Of a DNA stretch of 64,000 nucleotides, positions 12,060-22,282 are shown piece after piece. Position 1 is the first letter of the stretch; every line of letters starts with the position of its first letter. The position numbers and the translations under genes were made by a program. The notes under the pieces were generated by a model, which was not told where the DNA came from, ran no database searches, and saw nothing but the letters and a program-made list of their open reading frames with translations. This DNA comes from Chamaecrista fasciculata (taxonomy: Eukaryota > Streptophyta > Magnoliopsida > Fabales > Fabaceae): assembly GCA_003254925.1 (NCBI GenBank), contig QANZ01012662.1, positions 63,503 through 127,502 on the forward strand. Reading direction: 5' to 3'.

Positions 12060-12415
12060 CATCACTTATAACAGTCATATTCGGACTCACTCTCATTTCA
12101 TTTCGTGGAATATTCGTGAGCACATGCATAAGATAATTCAGTTTAATTAATTCATTGTTCTTCACAGACTCATCATCGTTCATCTTATTCTATTTTCTTT
12201 TAATTTTTTCTTCATACATACCTCTAGCTTCTAGGTCTTCCACTTTTTCCACTCTTTCATTTTCCAGGAAAATCACTGTAAATTTTCTCGGTTGACGTCA
12301 AAATCGACAACAACGACGACCTCACCTAACACGTCTATTAAAGCCGATCATCAAAATTTCTTGAGTTTCATACTCTTTTACTAATAGAAGTTTCTGTGGT
12401 GTTAAGAATTCAATA
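12060..12415 (+). promoter_or_regulatory. Upstream region and 5' leader of the PAP29-like gene
   Basis: Between the MITE ending at 12059 and the start codon there are about 355 bp. The sequence becomes CT-rich (cttccactttttccactc near 12235) and then GC-richer near 12290-12330, as plant leaders often do. No TATA box is clear. The MITE lies close enough to affect the promoter. Confidence 0.3.
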
Positions 12416-15400
12416 ATGAGGAACAAAATGTTTCTCGATTTCATGGCGGCGATTACAGTTTGTTCCTTCTGTTTGCTTCCGATTTGCGTTTCCTCCTCTG
12501 CGAATCTGCGATTCGGAAAGAATGGAGAGTTCAAGATATTGCAGGTGGCCGATATGCACTACGCGAACGGCAAAACCACTCGTTGCTTAGATGTGCTTCA
12601 TTCGCAGTATGCTTCTTGCTCTGATCTCAATACCACTGCGTTTATTCGAAGAATGATCCTTGCTGAGAAGCCTGATCTTATTGTTTTTACTGGTAGTTAT
12701 TTGTTAAATCTGATGATCTGTTTTGGCTGTTTACTTTATTTCTTGTGCTTCTCTGAATTGTTGTGTTGGAGTTTTGATTCATTGATAATTTGATATAGAC
12801 AGAATTAATTTTATTTTAATGAAATTAACAAGTGTTATTATAGTAATAAGTCTAATAGGATGAAATTAAATTGTTCTGTAAATAGTAACTTTTTTGTGAT
12901 TTCAAGTGATTGAAAAACTGGTAAGTTACTATATTTGGCATGAACTATAAAATAGTCTGTTGAACTTACTTCTAGAGTTTTTGTGATTTATCATTATTTG
13001 TCTTTGTTAACCAAATACTCTTCATTTATTTTTAATGTGAATCTACTCTTTATTTAGAGTACGGGGAATAAGGAATTGATTGAGGAAAAATTTAGATAAA
13101 GCTTCTTAGATGTTTTTTATTATATTTTTAAATAAATGCGTATTATGGGGAGGAACTTTTATAAAGAGACTGTCATTTTCTTAAGCCGTAAAAATAAAAT
13201 CTATGCATAATATGTTTTTAGAAGAATCTGATATAATACAGCCATACAAATGATTTCTTCTATTTAGGATCAAATAAAAGGAGGAATATGATTCTGGCCA
13301 AAAAAAAGGAGCAAGAAGATGGCAGTGGATTATTTTTTATTTGTTATTTTGTGAGTTTTAACTATTAATCTTCAATTGCACATCTGAGCAAGTTACAAGT
13401 TTCGTTAATTAAGCTAAATTATTGTGCATTTTCATTTTGTTGATCAGGGGATAACATATTTGGAAAAGATACCAAGGATCCGGCTGATTCAATGGATGCT
13501 GCATTTGCTCCTGCAATTGCATCAAACACACCTTGGGTAGCTATTTTGGGTAATCATGACCAGGAAGGATCACTCTCTAGGGAAGGAGTGATGAAACATA
13601 TTGTTGGGTTGAAAAACACACTCTCTAAAGTCAATCCTTCAGATGTAAAATACATTGATGGTTATGGGAACTATAATTTGGAGATTGGTGGAGTTGAGGG
13701 CACTGAATTTGAAAACAAGTCAGTTCTCAATCTCTATTTCCTCGATAGTGGAGATTACTCTACTGTTCCTTCTTTGATTTCTGGCTATGGTTGGATCAAA
13801 CCCTCACAGCAACTTTGGTTCCAAACAACGTCTGAAAAGCTTCAGGTACTTTTCTATATGTTATATCTTCGACTGTGCTAATATATGATTCTATGAGTAA
13901 ACATATAAATTGCTTCAGGTACTTTTCTATATCGAATACCTTCCACTGTGTTAATATATATTATTCTATGGGTAAACATATAAATTGATCCTGGAAGATA
14001 CACGAGTTAAACCACTCAATCTTTAAAAATCTAGTTTACACTCTTTAATCCTTAAAAGTCATGAAACTAATACATTTTACTCCTTTTACCCCTACAAATT
14101 AGTCCTTAAAATATGCGCTTAAGGGACTAAGTTGTATTGCCTTCACGACTTTCAAAGATAAAGTGTAACACCTTAAACTTAGCTCTTATGTACACCAATT
14201 TCACATTTATGCATGTAAAGGATCATAAATCTTGCTAGAAAAGAAGTATACTTAGAAAATAAAATTCTGGTTTTTTGGGTACTGTTCACTTGGTAAATTT
14301 GCCAACCATAAACCATAGGAAGCTCTATAAATTCTGAAATTTTTATGGTTTATACATGAATATGAAATATAAGTTTCTACCAAATTTCAGCTCAAAATTC
14401 AATCATTTGCTCCCTCAAACATTTACATAACATAAACCCACTGATATGGTATGACAGCAGACCAGAAATGAGAAAAAGCTTGCCAAAACCATATCTAATG
14501 TGGTCCGAATGGAATGAAACTTTCCAGTTCAAGCCTTTAGGGTCTTATGTAGTCACAAATAAAATTTCAGCCTTTAGCTCATTGATTTGACCCCACAACA
14601 TCCATGAGAAAATATCAAACCAGAAACTTTTTCTGCATAATTTCCTTACCTTCAAATCAGAAAAACAGGTACTTAACTAACTCCAAAGTTAATGAAATTT
14701 GGCAGCCACATACTTTCATATATCTATTTGCATCCGGCCAATTTTCATGAATTTTGTGTCTAATTAGAAACAACTTTCACATTTTCCTTTGTCCTTCACA
14801 GTTAAATACACATTTTCCTCAATTGAGCTTCAATATGCATAAACTTGAGTTTGGCCTTTTCCAACCATGATAATGTTTTGCAAAGACTTACAATGTTAAT
14901 TAAAACTTGTCCGAACACCCAATATAGTATTTCCAAACCAATTGGATGGACTCTTGCAAACCTCTCGGATTCGCCTTTATTCATGCCTAAACAATTTAGT
15001 ACCATGCTGGATGCATCAAATCTATGACAATCCACACCATTGGCCCATCTTAAATAAGTCACATAATGTCATCCATACTAATTTATCAAATTATACCATA
15101 CAAACAAAAAGATCATGCTTCAAGTTCCTCCAAAGTAACCACAGTTTTACTTTACTTTACAAGTGGATTGGTTACTAATGGAACTTGATATCATTTCTAT
15201 GCTAGCATTTACCCTTATAGTCAAAATATTAATTCATTACTTTACATCAAGTTTAAGTAAACTTCTCAAGACACAGGGTTTCATACATCATATTGTTATT
15301 AACTTTACATAACCTCAAAACATATTCTTTCTCTCTTTACAACTTCAAGGGATCGGACTAGGAAGCCACCTCCTTGCCTTTATCCATACACTTTCTGAAC

Positions 15401-17641
15401 ATAGCATAATATAGCATAGCATTTCATTTCATTTTATTGCATACAAGAGCATATTTCATTCATATAACTCCATACACTTTCTTTAAGTTATGGCCACAAC
15501 CTTTTGTCAAGCAACAAGCTAGGGTATAAACCCTTCATTTCCTCATAAACCATGGTGCTCAACGTAGGGAATAAATCCCACTTCCGTTCATGCTTTTGAA
15601 CACCAAACTAGGGTAAAAACCCACTTTTGAACATTTTCATGTTGCTTGACCTAGGGTAGGAATTTGCTCATCCTCCCTTCATTGAACTTATACATCACAT
15701 AAAAATAGCATTTCAGAAAACTCAAGTATGCAAAGCATCACATAAATACACACATAGCACACAAGGAATGAAAAGGGTACTACCTTGTACTAGCTCTTCT
15801 TTACAAGAGCAATATTTGCTTCCCATCTTTGCTTGAGGTTGGCTCACTTTCCAATTGCAAGTCCCGATATTCATATAAAATTCATCATAAATCATCTTAA
15901 AATTCAAAACCCTTAAATTGATCATTCTTTCTTATGTTGCCATATTGGCCTGCTCGGCTTTGATTCATGAAACTAGCATATCTCATCACTTTTAAAAGAC
16001 AAGATACTTCATAAAGCATCTCTAAACATGAGGCTACCACTAGAAATTGAGAATTCCTCATGAACATAACCCTCTCATATTAACCTCAAAACTTTAATTT
16101 TCCATACAAGCTCTCTAGCCATACTTTTTCATCAAGACAAACACATAGTTTTCATGGCTAGCTTACCTCTTTTCTCTTTGGTTATGTCTTCTTCAAATTC
16201 AAGCCTTAGCTTACACGAAATTCTTCTTCAAACTTGGAGTTAGAAGCTGAAAATGATATGAGGATAAAGCTTTTAAGGTGAGGAACAACTTTCCATAACT
16301 ATGAGAAGATGAGGAAATGAAGTATACTTACACCTATGGCCCTTTCTCTCTCCTCTTCTTCTTCTTTTTCTCTCTTCCTCTTCTTCTTCTTCTTCTTCTT
16401 CTTCTCCTTCCTTGGCTCGATTTTTTTCATAAATTTGCTGAAATTGGATGGAAATGGACGTGCTTCATGAAGGTGCTAGAATATATGAGGTGTCCACCTT
16501 ACAATTAAATCATGAAGTTGACTAAAATTACCATTTGCCACTTATGCAATTGTCACTTTGCCCTCAAACTACCTTTTTATTTCCTTTTGAGCCATTTAAT
16601 TAAATTTCAAGTCTCTTATAACTCAATTGAAGAGTGAGGGAGATTCTCATAATCTCTAAATTAATTAGATTTGATCAAACAAACTTTTATCGGGTAAACA
16701 TTACAATTTTACCCTTGATTTTCACCTCAAGTAAACTTATCAAAGAACCCATTTTTAATCTTTCTAAAGTCATATTTAGGGTTCCTTGAGGTCTCTTTTA
16801 TGATGATATGCCCTCTTTTCACATTAGTTTGCATTACTTGAATTAATATATTTTTAGGGCCTTTTCAGCATCTTTAAGCCTTTTCTTTGAAATTCACTCA
16901 TTTAGACTCTTTACTCTTAGCTTACCATTTCCATTACTTGGAAAGGAATAAAAATCGGTTTGTGACATAAAGTGTGTAAACTAGATTTTCAGGGACTGAG
17001 TTGTCAACTCGTATACCAAATTGTATGTTTACTCATTATTCTATTGACATTTTTTCTCTTTCTAGTTGTTCAATAGCTGTGCATAGGTGGAAGTTTGTGT
17101 GGATCTTGTTGAAAATTAGTTATTAACCATTTTCTCTTTTTTTTTTGTTGGTAGAATTAACCGTTTTCTCTTTGTTCTGCAGAAAGCATACATGCATGGA
17201 CCTGTGCCTCAGAAAGGACCTGCTCCTGGTCTTGCATACTTTCACATCCCATTACCAGAATTTTCTGTTTTTAACTCATCAAGCTTCAAAGGTGTGAAAC
17301 AGGAAAGCGTTGGATCTGCTTCTGTGAATTCTGGGTTCTTCACAACCTTGGTTGAAGCGAGCGACGTGAAGGCAGTTTTCACCGGCCATGATCATCTAAA
17401 TGACTTCTGTGGCAAACTAAAGGGTATACACCTTTGTTATGGTGGAGGATTTGGATATCACGCTTATGGAAAAGCTGGATGGTCAAGGAGAGCAAGAGTG
17501 GTGGTTGTTAGCATGGACAAATCGGTGGAGGGCAGTTGGGGAGATGTTAAGTCTATCAAAACATGGAAGCGCCTTGATGACCAACATCTTACTACCATTG
17601 ATAGCCAGGTGTTATGGAATAAGAGCTTTGGTGGCAGGTAA
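12416..17641 (+). CDS. PAP29: Probable inactive purple acid phosphatase 29-like (metallophosphoesterase)
   Basis: Three exons: 12416-12692, 13448-13845 and 17183-17641, joined at GT-AG introns (phases 1 and 0), giving 377 aa; Arabidopsis PAP29 is of similar size. Residues 1-28 are a hydrophobic signal peptide. Metallophosphoesterase blocks are all present: VADMH (D46, H48), FTGDN (91-95, split by intron 1), GNHD (127-130), FHIPLPEF (H246) and GHDH (293-296). As in the PAP27/28/29 group, DxH replaces the DxG of true purple acid phosphatases and GDNI lacks the tyrosine that gives the purple colour, hence 'inactive' in the family name; metal ligands for hydrolysis remain. The physiological substrate is unknown. 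Intron 2 (3.3 kb) carries nested transposons and starts with a duplicated donor. No frameshift or lost residue was found. Confidence 0.9.
13839..13987 (+). repeat. Tandem duplication (period 73 bp) of exon 2 end, splice donor and MITE end
   Basis: Copy 1 (13839-13911) and copy 2 (13912 to about 13987) both begin gcttcaggtacttttctata. The duplicated unit includes the last 7 bases of exon 2, the GT donor, about 45 bp of intron and the first 17 or so bases of the TIR element. The copies differ by several substitutions, so the event is not very recent. Copy 2 offers a second CAG|GTACTT donor 73 bp downstream. Confidence 0.85.
13970..17034. mobile_element. TIR element in PAP29-like intron 2, split by a solo LTR
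   Basis: The terminal inverted repeats run about 75 bp: gggtaaacatataaattgat at 13970 pairs with the complement of the sequence ending tgtatgtttactc at 17034. The direct repeat attattctat flanks both sides (13960-13969 and 17035-17044), a 9-10 bp target duplication as expected of Mutator-like elements. Without the nested LTR the element is only about 255 bp, so it is a MITE. Confidence 0.75.
14164..16967 (+). mobile_element. Solo LTR (about 2.8 kb), Ty3/gypsy chromovirus-like
   Basis: It starts TGTAACACC and ends TTTGTGACA (16967), the paired termini common in plant Del/Tekay-type LTRs. A perfect 5-bp duplication, taaag, flanks it at 14159-14163 and 16968-16972. It contains no gag or pol frame, so it is read as the product of LTR-LTR recombination. 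A pure CT/TTC stretch lies at about 16340-16410. It sits in the same direction as the host gene. The class is inferred from the ends alone. Confidence 0.7.
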
Positions 17642-18029
17642 GACACCTCTGGAATACCAGTATTCTTTAGCATGTTCTTATTCTAGAAATTTAAAAAGAA
17701 GTGTTTAATCTTGAGTTATCCTTGGAGATAGACCAACGTTTGTGCCTCCTTCTTTGCATATAATAACTAAAAATTTTTGATGGAGAACATTCTGACAGCA
17801 TAGTTTATATGAAAAAATATATCTATTCTAATTCAAAAAGGATTTAAATGATATAAATCTAAACAGATTTTATAATCCTCATATAATCATAAAATATAAT
17901 ATCTCAATCTTAAACTTACGTTTATATACATTATGTTGATTCACACCCCCTTCTCTCAGGTTGGATGTCTAACATTTCCAACTTGCACAACATTGGTCTA
18001 GTAAGATAAATAAACAAGAAAAACTATCA
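17642..18029 (+). other. 3' flank of the PAP29-like gene
   Basis: AT-rich sequence after the stop, expected to hold the 3' UTR. Several AATAAA-like variants are possible, but none can be chosen without transcripts. Confidence 0.3.
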
Positions 18030-18218
18030 TCGTTCAATGTGTACAAAATTGAAGATTCAAGATCCTTGATCAAAACTGTGAAACTGTAGCCTTATTAGGA
18101 GACATCATCTTTTGTAGCCACTCCAATTGTTCTTTAGAAGAGAGCTGAGTGAGCATCATTTGTCAGGTAACATGTATCTTTGGTGTGACCCACCTTTTTA
18201 CAATGGTCACAATAAGGT
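18030..18218 (-). pseudogene. Copia gag zinc-knuckle fragment
   Basis: The minus strand encodes CDHCKKVGHTKDTCY, a CX2CX4HX4C zinc knuckle in the form usual for plant Ty1/copia. After a frameshift it gives QLSSKEQLEWLQKMM, resembling the stretch between the knuckle and protease in copia polyproteins. It is short, frameshifted and isolated, hence debris. Confidence 0.55.
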
Positions 18219-18838
18219 CTATTCATCGGAGTAAGGCAGGTTGTTTAACAAACTTGATACAAAAAAATAAATAAATAAAAGAAGACTAAATTATTTACAG
18301 ACTGAATATTTAAACAGAGGGGGTTAGGGAGGATCTGGTACTAGTAATAATGTTCTTGATTTGGAAATGCGTAGGTGAGGTAAAAACTGGACATTCTAGC
18401 TAATTAGAATGACTAATATGATGCTAAATATGACAGAATTTTGATTCGTGAAGTGAAGAGTGTGAATTACAATTACAATTGGAAAAGCAACAACTTTAGA
18501 ATTGTAATTCACAAAGAATGGAATTGATCTCTGTTTAACAAAACTCCTAATCAAGTCCTAAAACTTGAGATTAAGGAACAAATAGTGGGTATTTCACTCT
18601 ACTTGGTTACAAACAAAGAATTGACATTTTTTACCATTGTCTGATTGTTCTAAAAGTGTCTTATGTTACATTATTCTTTCTGTTTCTTGTCATCTCCAGT
18701 AATTCATTGTATATATTGGTTTCTATTATGACAGGTAACAGCAGGAAAAACGTAAAACAAAAATGAAAATGGTGGCTTTAGAGTTGAGAATTTGAAGGTT
18801 GGATGAGTTTGTATATGTGAAATTTTGTCCATAATATA
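18219..18838. other. Intergenic, nothing recognised
   Basis: AT-rich sequence without a gene signal or a clear repeat. Confidence 0.5.
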
Positions 18839-19091
18839 AGAGTAAACCTATTTTTTAGTGTTTAAATTTGTTCGAAAACTGTTTTAGTTCTTGAATATTA
18901 GAAATGTACTTTTAGTCCCTGATTTTATTATAAATAATTAAATATTAACTATTTTAGTCTCTACAAATAACTTATCAGAGACTAAGTAGTCAACATTTTT
19001 AAAAAAAGTCAGATCAAAGAGTATATTTTTAATATTCAGGGACTAAATCATAGTTTTGAGAAAAATTCATGGACTAATATAAGTTTTCTCA
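18839..19091. mobile_element. Small TIR element (MITE, about 250 bp)
   Basis: The left end is agagtaaacctattttttag. The right end, inverted, reads gagaaaacttatattagtcc. Internal phrases such as tttagtccctgattttatta and attcagggactaaatcatag are also inverted relative to each other. It belongs to the GAGTAAAC-type group seen elsewhere in the window. Confidence 0.5.
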
Positions 19092-19423
19092 TAATAGAAC
19101 ATGTCTGGTAGTGGTATACATATCCAATAAATAGAAGCAGCTGCAGAAGTTGGTGCTGCTAAAGTATTAAATCAAAGGAATGAGAAGTTCTTTAAGTGGC
19201 GGAATGATCATATACTGTCCATAGTATCCATACCTCAATGCAGAATGTTGTATACTTGTACTTAATTTGTAGTTTTGACATATAGCTTAGGAAGAAACAC
19301 TCTTTTAGAACATTATTGAATTGAATGTTGTTGTTTTATGCAGTGACTCAAATCTGCGACTGTAATATCCAGGAACATGACGATTAATAAAATAATAGAT
19401 TTCTGTATATCACCTTTACATAA
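19092..19423. other. Intergenic, nothing recognised
   Basis: No gene or repeat was recognised between the MITE and the copia LTR start. Confidence 0.5.
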
Positions 19424-19634
19424 TGTTGATAAAGTAAATAGTCCATTGTGTTTTATATTTGTGGGTTGTTATTATTGAGTTAGTTAGTCAATATATTTTC
19501 TTTTTATTAATTGTTATTTGTAGTGGGTTGTTAATTTTTTTCATTTGTAAGCCTATATATATAGACACACTCAAATCAGATTCTATATCAGTAAAAATTT
19601 GAGACTTGTGCATTTACATTAAAAAAATCCAGCA
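19424..19634 (+). repeat. 5' LTR of the copia element
   Basis: It starts TGTTGATAAAG and ends CAGCA. Directly after it, tcatatcaaagcc resembles the usual plant copia primer-binding site (tggtatcagagcc, initiator tRNA-Met). The phrase tttgtgggttgttattatt recurs in the 3' LTR at about 25614. A TATA-like tatatatata lies at about 19554. Confidence 0.6.
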
Positions 19635-19681
19635 TCATATCAAAGCCATAGTCTGAGAGTATGTGAAATTGAGTGAAAATT

Positions 19682-21290
19682 ATGACTAGTTCAACTAATA
19701 TACCGTCTCCAAGTTTCAATAGTGATAATTATCAAATATGGATAATCAAGATGAAAGCTCACTTAAAAGGCCTGGGCTTGTGGTAATAGGTTTAAGTGAA
19801 TGAGAAATACCAGTCTTGAAAAATAATCCAACAATTCCATCACATAAGCAAAAGCTCCAAAAGTTTTATCTATAATTTTTTTCAACAGTTTTCATAATTC
19901 TTAAAATCTATCTAAAGAAACTCGAGATATGCTAAAAGAATTATATCAAGGTAATGAAAGAATGAGAAAAATGCAAACTCTAAATCTCAAAAGTGATTTT
20001 GCAACTTTGAAGATGAATGAATAGGAAAGCATACATGAATATTCTGACACTGGTGAACAAAATACAATTACAAAGGAGGCCTATGAGAAAAGTAGAACCT
20101 CAACAATTGAAAGACCTTATTTGGTAAAAGATGCAAGGCAAAACACCCTTTTGTGCCCCTAACGTTTGCAGTGATTTTCAGTTATGCCCCTAACGTTTCA
20201 TTTTGTTCAAGCGTGCCCTCAATGTGAAACTAACGTTTCAATTATGCCCCCAATTTTGACTCAATGCCCATGTGGCAATTTTTTTACTTATGTGTCATTT
20301 TTTTGGTCTGACGTGGCATAATGACTGGACATTCATATTTTTTTTTCCACCGTGGCATGATGACTGGATTTACATTTTTGAACATAAAAATTGAGTAAAC
20401 TAGCAAATCAGTCCCTGGATTTACATTTTTCATCATCTTCATTCATTTTAGTCCCAAATCCTCAAAATAAAATTGTAAAGTGTCCTAAAACTCTTCCAAA
20501 CATTTCAATTTAGTCCTTAAAAGTATTAAAAACCCTAAAACCTAAACTCTAAACCTTAAAACTATAAACCCTAAACTCTAAACTCTAAAATTCTAACCCT
20601 AAAACCCTAAACCTTAAAAAATCTAATTTGAGCAATTAGGTCTCTCACCCATTCTTAACCCATTATTCTCAATTCCCCCTCTTTTCATCATTTTCAATCA
20701 TTTTAGTCCCAAATCCTCAAAATAAAATTGTAAAGTGTCCCAAAACTCTTCCAAACATTCTAATTTATTCCTTTTAAGGACTAAATTGAAATGTTTGGAA
20801 GAGTTTTGGGACACTTTATAATTTTATTTTGAGGATTTGGGACTGAAATGAATGAAAATGATGAAAAATGTAAATCCAGGGACTGGTTTGCTAGTTTACT
20901 CAATTTTTATGTTCAAAAATGTAAATTCAGTCATCATGCCACGTTGGAAAAAAAAATATGAATGTCCAGTCATTATGTTACGTCAGACCAAAAAAATGAC
21001 ACATAAGTAAAAAAAATTGCCACATGGGCATTGAGTCAAAATTGGGGGCATAATTGAAACGTTAGTTTCACATTGAGGGCATGCTTGAACAAAATAAAAC
21101 GTTAAGGGCATAACTGAAAATCACTGCAAACGTTAGGGGCACAAAAAGGTGTTTTGCCAAAATGCAAATGGTAAAGGCAAAATTCCTCAGTGCAAACAAT
21201 GCAAGAGGCTTGATTATGAAGAAGAAAACTGTTGGCATAGAGGAAGGCTTCAATGTTACAATTGCCAAAGATTTAGACATTTACAGAAAA
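19682..21290 (+). pseudogene. Copia gag remnant, split by an inverted-repeat element
   Basis: The ATG at 19682 opens with residues typical of copia gag (FNSDNYQIWIIKMKAHL) and stops after 35 codons. Further homology in shifted frames (ELYQGNERMRKM, SDFATLKMNE) belongs to the UBN2-like core. The frame is cut by the element at 20137-21158; beyond it a zinc knuckle (CYNCQRFRHLQ preceded by CKQCKRLDYEEENCWH) follows at about 21195-21290. It has several stops and is non-functional. Confidence 0.65.
20137..21158. mobile_element. 1.0-kb foldback (long-TIR) element, GGCAAAACACCC type
   Basis: This is an almost complete palindrome. The left end ggcaaaacacccttttgtgc is mirrored on the right, ending aaaaaggtgttttgcc. 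Both arms are close to 500 bp. Going inwards each arm has 'cccctaacgtttgcagtgat', then 'gagtaaactagcaaatcagt', then a short CCCTAAA-like run (about 20530-20620). It sits in the copia gag with a 9-bp duplication, aagatgcaa/aaaatgcaa (20128-20136 and 21159-21167, one mismatch), which suggests a Mutator-like mover. It encodes no protein. Confidence 0.75.
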
Positions 21291-21427
21291 AAAAAAAAAA
21301 AAAAGAATAAGTAAATTTTTGCGCAATAAGCGATAGAAGAAGAGTTTCCTTGGTGTGGAGTGCACTTAAATTTTTAAATTTCGAGTGTTCCAATAAGAAA
21401 ATGATGAAAAATACATCATTTGGTTTA

Positions 21428-21857
21428 GGGTAAATTACACTTTGGTATCCTGTAGTTTGACCCTATTTCACTCTGGTACCATGTGGTTTGAAACCTGACA
21501 CTTTGGTACCCTGTGGTATTCTCCATTAACACTTTGGTACCCTTTGGAGCTATTTTGTAATTTTAACCATAACAAATTCTGCAAAAAATTACATATTGAC
21601 CACAAAAAATTTTCAAAAAATTACAAATAGGTCCCAGGATACATATTATCTAGGGACTAAAATGAAAACTTTAAAAAAAATTGCGGTCAATATGTAATTT
21701 TAGCTAAACTTATTATGGTTAAAATTACAAAATAACCCCAAAGGGTACCAAAGTGTTAATAGAAAATACCACATGGTACCAAAGTGTCAGGTTTCAAACC
21801 ACATGGTACCAAAGTGAAATAGGGTCAAACTACAAGATACCAAAGTGTAATTTACCC
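21428..21857. mobile_element. 430-bp TIR element, GGGTAAATTACACTTTGGTA type
   Basis: The left end gggtaaattacactttggta is mirrored on the right, ending accaaagtgtaatttaccc. Several 'ctttggtaccctgtggt'-like blocks are inverted between the arms. Flanking 9-mers tttggttta and tttttttta are a weak match for a target duplication. A relative lies at 56052-56549, and a left half at about 25671. Confidence 0.65.
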
Positions 21858-22282
21858 TTTTTTTTATTACATGAGAAATATATCATTATGGAAAAAAGAT
21901 AGAGTAAACTCCCAAATTGGTCCCCGGATTATTGGGTCGCTGACAGATTGGTCCCTGATTTATGGAAATTGACAAAAAGGTCCCCGAATTTTACTGACGT
22001 TAATCAAATTGGTCCCTGAAACCGATAAATGCTGACGTGGCACTTAACGTGCCACGTCAGCAGTTGGAAAAAAAAAAACCAATTGTGCGTGCCACATCAG
22101 CATTAATAATAAAAAAAAATATTTCATTCAAAATTCAAATAGGTCCCTGAGTTATATTTTTATCTCATTATTCTCAATTTCCCCTCTTTTTCATCATCTT
22201 CATTCATTTTAGTCCCAAATCCTCAAAATAAAATTGTAAAATGTCCCAAAACTCTTCCAAACATTCCAGTTTAGTCCTTAAA

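Noticed and set aside
12416-12793. A 125-residue stand-alone protein at the PAP29-like start
   Set aside because: It is exon 1 read through into intron 1; splicing at 12692/12693 restores the GDN metal-binding motif.
21068-21280. 70-residue minus-strand frame
   Set aside because: It crosses the boundary between the foldback element and the copia gag remnant, so it cannot be an original gene.
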